This document shows positions 9,854-20,079 of a stretch of 64,000 bases of DNA, one piece after another (the first letter of the stretch is position 1; each line of letters opens with the position of its first letter). This DNA comes from Lepidostoma basale (Eukaryota > Arthropoda > Insecta > Trichoptera > Lepidostomatidae). The translations under genes and the position numbers were made by a program. A model generated the notes under the pieces. The model saw only the letters and a program-made list of their open reading frames with translations, was not told the origin of the DNA and ran no database searches. The stretch spans positions 1 through 64,000 of the forward strand of contig JAHDVF020001235.1 of the NCBI GenBank assembly GCA_022606425.2. Direction: 5' to 3'.

Positions 9854-10368
9854 TAACTAACTAACTAACTAACCATAACGCCGTCTCTCCGAAGGTGTAG
9901 GCAGAAAGAATCGACTGCCACACTTTTCTTTCCTGACATATTCCTCTCGCTTCCTCAACATTCAAACATCGTGTCATGCACGCGCGTCGATTTCTTTGAC
10001 TCCTCACGTGGCCGACATTCAATATTTGATTGTGCCACGTTTTCCTCAGTCTTCCTCTATTTCTAGTTCCATTTACATCGTCACATATAATTTTTTTACC
10101 ATTCTTTCTTCATTCATTCTTTCCATATGTCCAAACCATCTTAATGATCCTTTCATTATTTTGTTCTTTCTCGTAACACCATCATTCGCACCGCATTCAC
10201 TTCTTATATTTTCATTCGACACTCTATCATACACAGAGTATCCGCACATTCGTCTGAGTGATCTCATTTCTTCTGCATTTATTCTACTTTCATCCTTATT
10301 TTGCTAGTTCCATACTTCGCTTCCATACATAAGGGTCGGTAGAAGAACACCATTGTGCACTGCCATAC
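9854..10368 (-). mobile_element. RTE-1 LINE, 3' half kilobase
   Basis: Begins at the 3' tail (CTAACTAACTAAC, reverse complement of (TTAG)n) and runs through LSAYPF, NVEEARGI, VRSQRN, GRPRKTW-like, ERMVKKLYV, SLRWFGHMERM and MRSLRRMCGYSVYDRVSNE to AVHNGVLLPTL near 10368. Frame breaks occur near 9960-10070. 5' truncated at a microsatellite (10372-10402). Confidence 0.8.
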
Positions 10369-10371
10369 TAC

Positions 10372-10402
<31 letters not shown>
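10372..10402. repeat. (ATA)n microsatellite
   Basis: About ten ATA units at the truncated 5' end of the RTE-1 copy. Confidence 0.9.
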
Positions 10403-10403
<1 letters not shown>

Positions 10404-10756
10404 CTGCTGCAAATCTGAAACAATCGATGTAATTATTCGTATTATGGTTGACCGATTCGTTTCAATGAGCTATGATTATCGTGAAAATAAAAATAAGTAT
10501 GCTATTTTTTGTACTATTAAATAGATATGTGTATTGGAAGTGGTATTAATATTAATATATAATATTTCCTGGATCCAGTATTCAAGATCCTTTCTAACAT
10601 TATTAATACACAAAAAACTTCCTTGTCTTAGAAGCATAGAATTGTGCGACATTTTTTGTGGTGTGACATTATTAAATAAAATAATAATTATACTCTTGTA
10701 AAAATTCTATTTAAACCACTTTATTCTTACGTAATAATAATAAAACCAACTTAATA

Positions 10757-10787
10757 CGACGATGCTCCAGCGGGAGCGAAACCGGTT
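10757..10787 (+). ncRNA. Hammerhead ribozyme-like motif D
   Basis: C-GACGA, U, stem II GCUCC/GGAGC (10764-10768 with 10773-10777) around AGCG, GAAA (10778-10781), palindrome CCGG, then UU. One core base (the U of CUGANGA) is missing. Partly complementary arms around TTTAAACCACTTTA (about 10708) and AAGTGGTTTA (about 10804) surround it, as in the other hammerhead palindromes. Confidence 0.5.
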
Positions 10788-10839
10788 GGTGTTAATAACG
10801 AATTAAGTGGTTTATGTACAAATTTTATAAGTGTATTAT

Positions 10840-11425
10840 GATTATATTTAAAACTATTAACCAATAATTACACACCATTCCTACGACAATCCAAAAAACA
10901 TACTTGTATGTTAGTTTTTATAAGCCCAGATGAATACAGTTTATTACATATCAGGTTTTAAACATAATTTTCTCTCTTTGTATATTCATATTTTAATTAA
11001 TATAGGTACTCTAGAACTTTTTTTTTATAACCATGGTACTTAATAATCAGATCCGATTTATGGATAATTAATATTGATGAAGGCGTCCATTTCTCAAAGT
11101 GTTTGTATATAACATGGTATACACGTATGCTGCCTTGCTAGGGCACTATGTAATATCAATTTGATGATTTCACACTATCTAATGCAGTAGCAAGACAAAA
11201 GTTGTAACTCTCAGAAAATGTATTAAAACTTCTTAAAAACAACGGTTTTCATCATTATTTAATATGAAAGTTTTCATTATTCTTAATAAAACTTAAACTT
11301 CATTTGCTGAATATTTGCATATCTGTGTGGAACCTAAAATGAAAAGTTTTCTCACATTATTCGTTTAAATCCGTTATAATTTAGCACGCTTATTAATCTT
11401 AAATTGGTATATTAATTAAATAAAA
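10840..11425. other. Unassigned AT-rich stretch
   Basis: Nothing recognised beyond low-complexity AT tracts. Confidence 0.35.
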
Positions 11426-11560
11426 CGATGTTTTTTAACTACTTCCACTTTTGTCTAAGTGGAAGTAGTTAAAAAACATCGTTTTATTTAATTATTATTT
11501 AAAATGAACTTCCATCAAGAGATTTCAGTAAAACCATTTGATTACCTTAAATCTGTATGT
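11426..11560. repeat. Family E element, tight palindrome
   Basis: TAAATAAAACGATG, TTTTTTAACTACTTCCAC then TTTTGTCTAA, mirrored at once by GTGGAAGTAGTTAAAAAAC and ATCGTTTTATTTAA. Arms are about 38 bp with an 8-10 base loop. It continues with AATGAACTTCCATC as in the 12937 copy. The hammerhead-like block of other E copies is absent, so it may be deleted from the loop. Confidence 0.65.
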
Positions 11561-12189
11561 TATAATTCTTATGAATTTTAATCTTAAAGTGGTAGTATTT
11601 ATAAATTTAATTAACAATTTAACATCACGCTATGAAATTTAACAATAGAATTAAGAAATCAGTTTTTTTTTCATGTATTAATTAATATGGGTGTTAAAAC
11701 CCTTTGATCACGCATAATTCTAGTATCAAAAATTGGTCGAGAAATCCGATTAGTTCATTAAGATTGGATGGCTTAATAACGACGTAACGCGGGGAACAAG
11801 CTAATGGTTAAAATTTCCTTTGCGTCACTCAATTACATTCACACTTTCGCGGCCGCAATCAATCAAGCCGGGAACTGTGTCGGCCATAAATCATTTTGTG
11901 TCCCTAAATCGCCACGTTTTCTTTGGCCGATCCTCTTTGCACGTGCCAAATTCTGAGAATTCAATCGTTCATAAAACTGTGAGTCACGCTAATAAAATAT
12001 AAATTACCGCATTTGAATAAGTAATTGTTAGTATGAGTGTGCCCTCTCGGGTATATTGATTTTATTTTATGCAAAAATGTGGATCTTTCAAGTGAACAAG
12101 GACAACACATGATCTTTGTGTAATGACATTAGAATGTACGAGTATAATACGAATATAAAACAAGTAATATATTATAATACAATAATAAA

Positions 12190-12345
12190 TTAAAATTAAA
12201 TAAAACGATGTTTTTTATAACTACTTCCACATTTGTCTTTATTTCGACAGCGGACGGTTTCACCAGGCTCGTTGGCATCGACCGACTGGTCTGATGCCAG
12301 CGAACCTGGCAAAACCGGTTCCTGTCGAAATAAAGACAATAATAA
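12190..12345. repeat. Family E palindrome with two hammerhead-like cores
   Basis: Arms TGTCTTTATTTCGACAG (12234-12250) and CTGTCGAAATAAAGACA (12322-12338). Between them a plus core at 12291-12321 reads CUGAU, stem GCCAG/CUGGC, AAAA, CCGG, UU, and a minus core at about 12251-12282 reads GUCGAUG, CCA/UGG, GAAA, CCG, UC. The CUGANGA part is shortened in both, so activity is doubtful. A short AAT repeat follows at 12339-12357. Confidence 0.5.
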
Positions 12346-12529
12346 TAATAATAATATATTGGATAATTTATGGAGCGCAATTTTTATGAATTACTCATCT
12401 CAAGGACGCTGTAGAAGATGCTCCGTTTTATCAACTAGATAAAAGTATTAATAATAATAATGATAATAATAACAACAAACATATTTGCACTGCACCTGAC
12501 GTTGTCGATCAGCCCTTCCTGTCAGGACA

Positions 12530-12936
12530 AATGTGGAAGTTTCTTCTATGTTCGCCATACTTTGTGTTGTAGATGTTTTATTTGTCTTTTTCTATTTTAT
12601 ATACTTTGTATATACAACGCTAACTTTAAAAATAAAAAAATATCAGACATGTTTCGGACAACCCTGTCCTTTCTCAGTGATATTATATAGATATTTAAAA
12701 TAATGATAAATTGTTTACAAATATGATCAGTTTTGACCGATGTTATAAGGATTTATTTTGGAACATTTATGCTTTTGATATAACAAATATTATGAATCAA
12801 TTTAAATTTTTAAATAATAATTTTAAGTTCTTATTGGGGTTCAGGTAATTACTTACAACAAAGGATATTTAATTTAAACTTTTTAAAGTTAGTATTGTAT
12901 ATACAAAGTATATAAAAAAGAAAAAGACAAATAAAT
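12530..12936 (-). repeat. Family C element with flanking inverted arms
   Basis: Left arm about 12586-12632 (GTCTTTTTCT, TTTATATACTTTGTATATA, then TAACTTTAAA) is mirrored at 12888-12935 (TTTAAAGTTAG, TATATACAAAGTATATAAAA, then AAAAGAC). The hammerhead core lies just inside the left arm on the minus strand. The order arm, ribozyme, body, inverted arm resembles the inverted pLTR arrangement known for Penelope-like elements; no RT coding is visible in the 200-bp body. Confidence 0.6.
12646..12677 (-). ncRNA. Hammerhead-like motif C5 with good stem I
   Basis: CUGAGAA (12677 to 12671), A, stem II GGAC/GUCC, GAAA, CAUG, UC. The flanks AATATCA (12639-12645 on plus) and TGATATT (12678-12684) pair perfectly, giving a seven-pair stem I exactly where the hammerhead model needs it. 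G8 is replaced by A, which should reduce or kill cleavage. Confidence 0.55.
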
Positions 12937-13040
12937 GTGGAAGTAGTTATGAAAAACATCGTTTTATTTAATAACTATTTAAAATGAACTTCCATCGAGA
13001 TATTTCAGTTAAATCATTTGATTATCATAATATAATTGTG
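12937..13040 (+). repeat. Family E unit
   Basis: AAATGTGGAAGTAGTTATGA, AAAACATCGTTTTATTTAA and AATGAACTTCCATCGAGA as in the 11.4 kb copy. It directly follows the right arm of the family C element, so C and E units are adjacent parts of one element or have inserted into each other. Confidence 0.5.
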
Positions 13041-13136
13041 TTTAATAACAATTCTCCTACAGATCATATAAATCTACGGTTCAAAAAAACTATTGAAAAG
13101 AGATCTCTTATTATTTATTATTATTTTTTACATGTA

Positions 13137-13270
13137 GTTGAATCCCTCTTTACATCATTACAGGGCGAGCCAAATCGAAGTAAAGGGTAAAGCTATTATT
13201 TTGATTCTCGTGATATTGTGATAGGTAGCTAATGTGTTATCATTTTAGTTTCACGTGAATTCTACCTGTT
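13137..13270 (-). mobile_element. SINE-1, 3' half
   Basis: Minus-strand 3' part of SINE-1: GTAGAATTCACGTGA-like, TAGCTACCTATCACA-like, then the ACCCTTTACTTCGATTTGGC and TGTAATGATGTAAAGAGG terminal block. It is mirrored by the plus copy ending at 13670. The tRNA-like head is absent here. Confidence 0.6.
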
Positions 13271-13432
13271 CGATAATATAATATCCTCAACCTCACATAT
13301 CTCTCTTATTCTGGTGTTCCTCACGCGATCTCTCAGTGTCTTGCCTACTATCATCCTCAGTGTCTCCATCTCGGAAGTCCTCAAAACTTGATTAGTCCTT
13401 ACTGTATCTGCCCTTGCTTAGACGCCATACGA
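13271..13432 (-). mobile_element. ARADT-family LINE fragment between two SINE-1 copies
   Basis: Minus strand gives ARADTVRTNQVLRTSEMETLRM-like sequence (split: ADTVRTN, SEMETL, RDRVRNT, IREICEVEDI), matching 48250-48420 (+). No 3' end is present. Its ends abut SINE-1 copies on both sides. Confidence 0.7.
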
Positions 13433-13436
13433 CAAC

Positions 13437-13670
13437 CTTTGTGACCAAGTGGTAAGTGCATTGACTGCCACCCCGAAGGTTCCGGGTTTGATTCCCGGCG
13501 AGAGCAGTGTGATTGTCGCACTGTCTTTGGTCTGGTGTAGAATTCGCGTGACAATAAAATGACGATACTACCTATCACATGTGACGAAAATCACTATGAT
13601 AGCTATAATACCCTTTACATCGATTTGGCTCATGCTGTCGTGATGTAAAGAGCGATTCAACTTAATATTA
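13437..13670 (+). mobile_element. SINE-1, tRNA-derived, near full length
   Basis: A box TGACCAAGTGG (13442-13452) and B box GGTTTGATTCC (13485-13495), then the SINE-1 body (GTGTGATTGTCGCACTGTC, TTTGGTCTGGTGTAGAATTC) and a 3' block CCCTTTACATCGATTTGGC...GATGTAAAGAG that is itself a weak inverted repeat. The head resembles a Leu/Ser-type tRNA by its A box. Copies: 30000-30215, 43845-44065, 47365-47590, 49420-49640. Confidence 0.8.
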
Positions 13671-14690
13671 AATATGTTATTATTAGTAGAAGTTCAATGG
13701 AAATAATAAATATCTGGAACTCAAAAGATAAATTGTAATATCTCACTTTATATCCGTACCTAACGTTAGACCTATCTGAAAAATTGTTAAGCACGAACAC
13801 TATATTTTCCCGGTTATTTTATATTCCACAGGAGTAATTCTAGAAGGCGTATACTCTAGCACATTTTTTCTGTTTAATTAGTGTCATTCCTGGTATAATG
13901 CAAGCGTTGCGTTATGCCCTGATGGATGGCTGTATTGCATGCCGCGGCCCCTGCAGGTACTGTCTTGACCGGGCGATAAGAGAAACGAAAGCGTCACAAT
14001 TCTCGGACACGTTTCACTGAAAGCCCCTACTTTGCCACGATCCAACGCTCGTACGTCTGGTAAAATGACGGACAATTTTCCTAATACAGAGTAAAAATCG
14101 GGCAGGGATGATTCAGTTAATGAAACATAACATAAAAAATATGCACGACTCAAACAATAGAAGATTAAAGTAACTTATTCGTATTTATTTGGATAACATA
14201 AATTATAATTCTGACGGATAGTTGGGCTACAATGTACTAGGCTCTGCCGGAAAGTATGCTTCTATAAAATGTCGTAATGCGCCATGTTGCAATTACACTA
14301 GCAAAATTTCTGCAAAGCCTAACTCTTTAGCATCTACGAGCGGTCTCTTAGACCACGGGTAACGTAACCGATGAAAATACTGCTTGTTTTATTTTTAATT
14401 TATTTAGTTGTACAGTGTCATAGTTAATAGAGAGTGGAAAAGAACTCTAAATTTTGCAATAGAATTGACAGGACGATATATCATAAAGACGTGGAAATTC
14501 AGAATTTAATCTTGATACTAGTGTAGCCCATTAAATCACTGTCTTGAGACTAAGATAACTTGGTTACATACAACGTAATCATATGTATGGAAAAAAACTC
14601 CCAACAACAAAAGTAAACCATTTAGAAAGGGTGTAAAATAATAATAAAATTAAAATGCTTAAGAATTTCCTCACTGTGAATTTGGTAGAT
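13671..14690. other. Unassigned stretch with a GC-richer patch
   Basis: 13884-14153 is GC-richer and holds an 89-codon minus-strand frame (MSRAYFLCYVSLTESS...) that I do not recognise. The rest is AT-rich without signatures. The patch may be host regulatory or exonic DNA. Confidence 0.25.
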
Positions 14691-15872
14691 AGAAGTTTAT
14701 GGGAGAATTGTTGCGTTAATGAAGATATTGTGACAATATAAAATAAACTTTTTCATGCGTTTGGACCTATTTTTAAACACTTTTTCCACTCCGATTGGGG
14801 TACTCCAAAACATGCGTTTTGAACGCATCAACCGCATCTTCGGGTATCGAAATTTGTTTACTACGTTTTTCATGTGCGGGAACAATAAGAAGTCATTGGG
14901 TGCCAAATTAGGTCTGTACGGCGGATGACCCATCAATTCAATGATTGTTACGATGAAGAATTATTCGCCCCTTCTTCGACATTTTCCGAATTTCTCCGAA
15001 GACTTCTGGTAAACAAATGGTCGTGTATCATTCAGAATTGACCATCCTACATTTCTCTAATGCCACTGTCGCCACGTGACGGTATAATGCCGAAGAAACA
15101 GTCAACCATTTACTTCGATTTGCTTTTTCCACGAATAACTTTTGATGGATTTGACTCGATTTGGAAGACCTATACAGTCGATTTCTGTTTGGTTTCGTAA
15201 TCATATTCATAGATCATTAATACGTCACCTATATAGACGTTATATACAGCCTTTAACGTACCTTGAATGCATTTTTTCAACATTTTCCTGCACCAATCGT
15301 CACGATCCTTCTTTTGAACGTTTGTCAGATTATGCGGGATCAAACGCCGTCAATTTTTCTTTAGCCAAATGATCAAGTAAAATCTTATTGATGCTTGTCA
15401 TGCTCATTCTCAAAAATGTCTCAATCTCACGGTATATCACATGACAATCTTGTTTTATCAGTTCACGCACAGCATCGATATTTTCTGGCACAACAACCAA
15501 TTTGGACGACCCAGACGAAATTCGTCCTGGAGTGAACCTATATACCACTATTGAATTCGTTGTACCAGTTTTATACAGTGCTGAAGGATAGTGCTTTATC
15601 TCTTATAATTAAATTCATCGATGTTCTCTTACCTTGATAATCCACGTCGAAAGTTATGAAAAATAATCGCACTAAAATATTCACGAATTAATTCCATTTT
15701 CCCCCGAAATTGACTGTTCAAGTTACTGTAAACAACAAATGGCGCTCAAATGATAAAATGTTATGAATAAGGTTATATTAAAAAATGACAATGTTACCAA
15801 TGAATATATTGGATGGCGCCTGGCAATACTTTATATTGCCGAGGCCAGAAATATAAAAAGCAACCCTCGTAT
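14691..15872 (-). mobile_element. Dead mariner (Tc1/mariner superfamily) transposon
   Basis: Minus-strand pieces in order: helix-turn-helix region (VVVPENIDAVRELIKQD, then REIETFLRMSMTSIN, HLAKEKL), a middle part (YRHVATVALEKCR, VNSE), the second catalytic region IILHRNN where mariners have LHHDNA, and the third LAPNDFLLFPHMKN with its aspartate kept. The 5' inverted repeat is probably the TATACGAGGGTTGCTTTTTA reading inward from 15872, at a TA. No matching repeat is visible near 14690, so the 3' end is lost. Several stops and shifts plus the D-to-N change make it inactive. A mori-like lineage is likely but unproven. Confidence 0.85.
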
Positions 15873-15879
15873 AATTATG

Positions 15880-17155
15880 TTTTATGATGCGTTTTCGCTT
15901 AAGCGAGCAGCTTATTTTATTTATTAAAATGTAACTTACAATATCGACTGGAATAACAATTTTCCGTTCATTTGTAAAAATGTTTTAATATTCTGAAGAG
16001 GATACATACTAAATAAATTGCATTTACATTTGAAGCTGAAGGTCCGGGCTACAATAACATTCAAATAATGTATGACTTTTAAAAAACAAGGGCTCAGTAA
16101 ATTAACGTAGACTGGTTGTGAATTCTTAACGAGTCTCCAGAAGTACATAATTCATCGCTATTTTTCAGTACGAGTGACACTTAAATACAAAATAAATTCT
16201 CTTTTCGTAGAGCAACCGTTATACATATTTAAGGATACATTCTTTTGCTTTTACACTCGCGCTTAACTAAAATATTGAAACTATTGGGTAAGGATCGTCA
16301 CACTGTATAAATAAGTACTTTCCATTATGTTTCCTTTTAAAATGTTTTTTAGTTTTTTCATTTATATATTTTTTTTAATTTTCTTAATCAAATGAAAAAC
16401 ATATCATTTTTAAACAATTAAGTTAATATGGCAGTAAAATAAAATGTTTCAAATTAAACGATTCGAGTAGAAAACAAATGTTAAGGTTTTTTATTACGAT
16501 CAATATGGGAATATCGTGAGTGATGCCTCATTATTGACACCAACTATCTATAACAAAAAGGTCTTTTAAACATCATTTAAGTTCGTAACATACGTTTATT
16601 TAAAATAATTTAAAAATATTTACACGCGATTATTAAAAACTATACAATTTTGAGGTATGTCTACGAGTAATTCAAGTACATAAAAAAGAAATGAGAGGTT
16701 CAAAATATTTCTTTGCAAAAAGAAACATCCAATAATTTTTTCACTGTAAAATGAGTAACAAATTATATTCAGTTAAGGTAAAAAGGGTTGAATTATAATA
16801 ATATTTTCATTTGTATTTATTTTTATTGAAGTGTTCACAAAGTTAGTATAGAATTATCCAGAAAAAGCAAAAGTGTAACCATTAAAACAAAGATACAGAT
16901 ATTCATTATATTGAAACTTAATTAAGCTCAAGAAGGTTTATTCATAACAACAACTTAATCATAACGTTAAAAGCTCTGTGCGCGCGAAGAGAAGGTTCTT
17001 TATCGGATTTAATCTAATATATAAGCAATTATTTATAATAAGTTATTAATTACTCGTAAAATTCTATTAATTATAATATTTGTTAGTATAATACTAACGC
17101 ATTTGCAAAGTAATCACTCAATTACTACGCATGTATATTTATAACTCACGAAGTA
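15880..17155. other. Unassigned AT-rich stretch
   Basis: Only short chance frames. No repeat boxes or element ends recognised. Confidence 0.35.
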
Positions 17156-17161
17156 TAAAGA

Positions 17162-17585
17162 TAAACTTCTTCTTCTTCTTCTTCATCAGCCTACTTCCCG
17201 TCCACTCCTGGACAAAGGCCTCCTCCATTCGCTTCTATGTCACTCTGTCTTGTGCAGACTGCATCCAGGTTATTCCGACGTGTCTGTTCAGATTATCCTT
17301 GCACCGTAGTTGCGGTCGCCCTGCATTTCTCTTTGCCGTCCACGGTCTCCAAGTTAGCAATCTACTTGTCCATTTTTATCTGAGTTTCTGGCTAAGTGAC
17401 CTGCCCATTGCCATTTTAGAGTCGCCACCCGGTGGATGATGTCAGTGACCTTTGTTTTTTCTCTCACCGTATCGTTTCTGACTCTGTCTCTTAGGCTTAT
17501 TCCTAACATGGCTCTTTCCATGGCTCTTTGGGTCACTCGTAGTTTCTCGGTCCTTTGTTTGGACAATAAGTACCAAGGTTTCAGG
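17162..17585 (-). mobile_element. RTE-2 LINE, 3' fragment
   Basis: Minus frame: RTEKLRVTQRAMERAML, GISLRDRVRNDTVREKTK, VTDIIHRVATLKWQWAGHLAR, then after a shift GKQRNAGRPQLR.KDNLNRHVGITWMQSAQ and FVQEWTGS. Typical BovB/RTE C-terminus. The (GAA)n tail is the TTCTTC run at 17166-17184. The frame is nearly intact, so the copy is not very old. Confidence 0.85.
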
Positions 17586-17610
17586 TCGATCGGTTAATTT
17601 ATATCGGCTA

Positions 17611-17677
17611 ACAATATTCACTAGTAATTAGTGTTCAACATATACATTATAATATACGAGTTTTAAGGAGTATGATA
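17611..17677 (+). repeat. Duplicated flank, copy 1
   Basis: ACTAGTAATTAGTGTTCAAC and AATATACGAG recur at 19145-19195. Here it lies 26 bp beyond the 5' end of a minus-strand RTE-2; there it directly follows the 3' tail of a plus-strand RTE-2. Confidence 0.7.
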
Positions 17678-17689
17678 AACTAATACTAT

Positions 17690-18540
17690 TGAATAAGTTA
17701 ATTTTCAGGTTATGTGAATCAGCAAAAATAATTATTTTTAGGTTGCATGTGTAACTGGAATATTAGTCTGAGTTCTTTCCTTCACTAAATAATTTTTCCA
17801 AAACGAATACAATCAACTTAATTTTTACTAACGCTAGTGAGCGTTTTTATATTATTTTTCTCGTGGATAATAAAATACTTCAAGAACTTTCTGGAGTACT
17901 CTTTGTCTGCAAGAATGATTTGAAAATTGCGTGTCATCTTTGTAAGTTGCTGATTCTAAGTGTACCTCTGAGTAATATGTCTAATATATAATCGTATTTT
18001 TCGACTTAAAGCTAAATAAAATAATCTCGTTTTGCTCATGTTATAAATGGGTAAATCCGTAGCAAATATTTATAATTTTATTTCGACGTAATGAGGTTAC
18101 TGTATTCTTAGGTGGAGACATTAAAAGGTACCAGAGGGTGTAATATTTCATTTTATCGTTTAACAAAGGAAAACATTTTTTTGAAAGGTACCTAAAGACA
18201 AAATTGTGAAGTTTTTTAAATGACTTTCACTCTCTGTACTTTTACATATACTTTATGAATATGCCAACCTGTTCAATATTATTTTATGTTGGAACTATTT
18301 TAATTAGAAATATTTATATTATGGTATATTTATTGTATTTTTTCAATTGCAATGATACAAATTTTCCCTGTATGTATAATATTATCTTAATAATAAAATA
18401 TTTTAAGCAGATATGCTAAAAGAAGGATCCTATCGGAATAAAAAATTTTTTTTTTAAATGCGCTCTCAAATAGATCGTAATTTAAGACCATTGATAACGC
18501 AGTCACAAAAGAACGTGTTATTTACACATGTTACTATAAA
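17690..18540. other. Unassigned AT-rich stretch
   Basis: No coding or element signal recognised. Confidence 0.35.
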
Positions 18541-18865
18541 ACAAACTAACCATCACGCAGTATCTCCAAAGGGGTAGGCAGAAATATTGGACTGCTACAC
18601 TTTTCTTTCCTGACATACTTCTCTCGTTCCTCAACATTCATATATCGTGTCATGCACGCACGTCGATTCTCCGACTCCTCGCGCGACCGACATTCAATAT
18701 TTGATTTATTTGATTGCGCCACGTTTTCCTCTGTCTTCCTCTATTTCTAGTTCTATTTATATCTTTAACATACACTTTATAACCATCTTTCTTCACTCAT
18801 TTTTTCCATGTTCAAACAATCTTAATGTTCCTTTCATTATTTTGTTCATAACACTCATTCATCAC
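18541..18865 (-). mobile_element. RTE-1 LINE, 3' fragment
   Basis: 3' tail reduced to ACTAAC, then the hairpin region (TATCTCCAAAGGGGTAGG), ...NVEERE, RVGE, NQIKYI, GRQRKTW-like and KNERI segments toward 18865. Small deletions and stops throughout. Confidence 0.7.
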
Positions 18866-18924
18866 TACTATTTTACCACTAAAAATAGTTCATTTCTACA
18901 AAATATCAATAAAAATAAAATTGA

Positions 18925-19138
18925 AAAGACACACAGAAAAATGGACAAGAAGTCTGCTGACTTGCAGATCGTGGACGGCAAAGAGAAGTGCAGGGCGACC
19001 GCAACTACGGTGGAAGGATGATCTGAACAGACACGTCGGAATAACATGGATGCAGTCTGCACAAGTGACATGGAAGCGAATGGAGGAGGCCTTTGTCCAA
19101 CAGTGGAAAGGAATAGGCTGAGCAAGAAGAAGAAGAAC
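18925..19138 (+). mobile_element. RTE-2 LINE, 3' end
   Basis: Reads TEKWTRSLLTCRSWTAKRSA, GRPQLRWKDDLNRHVGITWM, QSAQVTWKRMEEAFVQQWKG then stop and (GAA)n tail (19126-19138). Same family as 17162-17585 in the opposite direction. Confidence 0.8.
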
Positions 19139-19208
19139 AACATTCACTAGTAATTAGTGTTCAACATATACTCGTACATTTTAATATACGAGGATTTAGG
19201 AATAATGA
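19139..19208 (+). repeat. Duplicated flank, copy 2
   Basis: Second copy of the ACTAGTAATTAGTGTTCAAC block found at 17611-17677, placed directly after the RTE-2 tail. Confidence 0.7.
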
Positions 19209-19867
19209 TTTGAAATCTATATGATGTTACATTTTGTGGGAAGATACAGAAAATGCATCAAAATAAACATTAAATTTCGATGCATACAAGTATGAGTATA
19301 CAAAATTGGATATATTTCACAAATAATACTCAGTTATAATGTATTGTGTTCACTTTATACGATTGCAAATGCAGTCACGCCATCTTGTTTTACAAAGTAA
19401 TCAACGACATTTTAAATGTTGTATTCAAATAAAAACTTATATTCTATATCTAATTATGAATCGATATTTCGTAAACAGAATCGCCTTCTCAGCATGTCTA
19501 ATGGTGATTTAATTAGTAATGCTACCATTTATTTAACTCTAATGTTCAACCACCATCTATTAAAACTCGATTCGAAAATATGTAAAAAACTTATGATGAT
19601 AGTTTATTTGTATTATATTGTTTTTATTCTAGGCAATTTTACCTCATGAATTATTTGTGTGTCTATGTGATTTTTTCATATAATATATAGATATTGTTTT
19701 TCAATTCGTTGTTCATATGTATTTCCTACATCACAACTTCTTGTTTGAGTACATAGTAAATAATACTTTATATGGCGTGACATCCTTTAATCATAAATTT
19801 CTTCAAGTTATCAATATTACATTTTCCTTATATCTTTAACACTATAATAAAGAGTTAAAAAGATATG

Positions 19868-20031
19868 TCTCTTTTCCTTTTTTATATTCTTTGTATAAAC
19901 AACACTTACATTAAAAAAAATGTTATAATATGTATCACTGAAGAAGGACTGGTTGTCCGAAACATGTCTATGTTATTTTAATTTTTTTAATGTAAGTGTT
20001 GTAGATACAAAGTATAAAAAAGAATAAGAGA
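19868..20031. repeat. Family C palindromic element, copy C4
   Basis: Arms of about 50 bp: 19868-19920 (TCTCTTTTCC, TTATATTCTTTGTATAAACA, ACACTTACATTAAAA) and 19982-20031 (mirror). The hammerhead core lies between them, nearer the right arm. Downstream to 20070 it shares ATACAAAGTATGGCGAATAT with the 12.5 kb element (reverse). Confidence 0.7.
19938..19968 (+). ncRNA. Hammerhead ribozyme-like motif C4
   Basis: CUGAAGA (19938-19944), A, stem II GGAC/GUCC around UGGUU, GAAA (19959-19962), CAUG, UC. Every core base fits except the extra A shared by all families here. Stem I is not convincing from adjacent bases. Confidence 0.6.
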
Positions 20032-20079
20032 AATAAAGCATCTACAATACAAAGTATGGCGAATATGGAAGAAAGTTAA

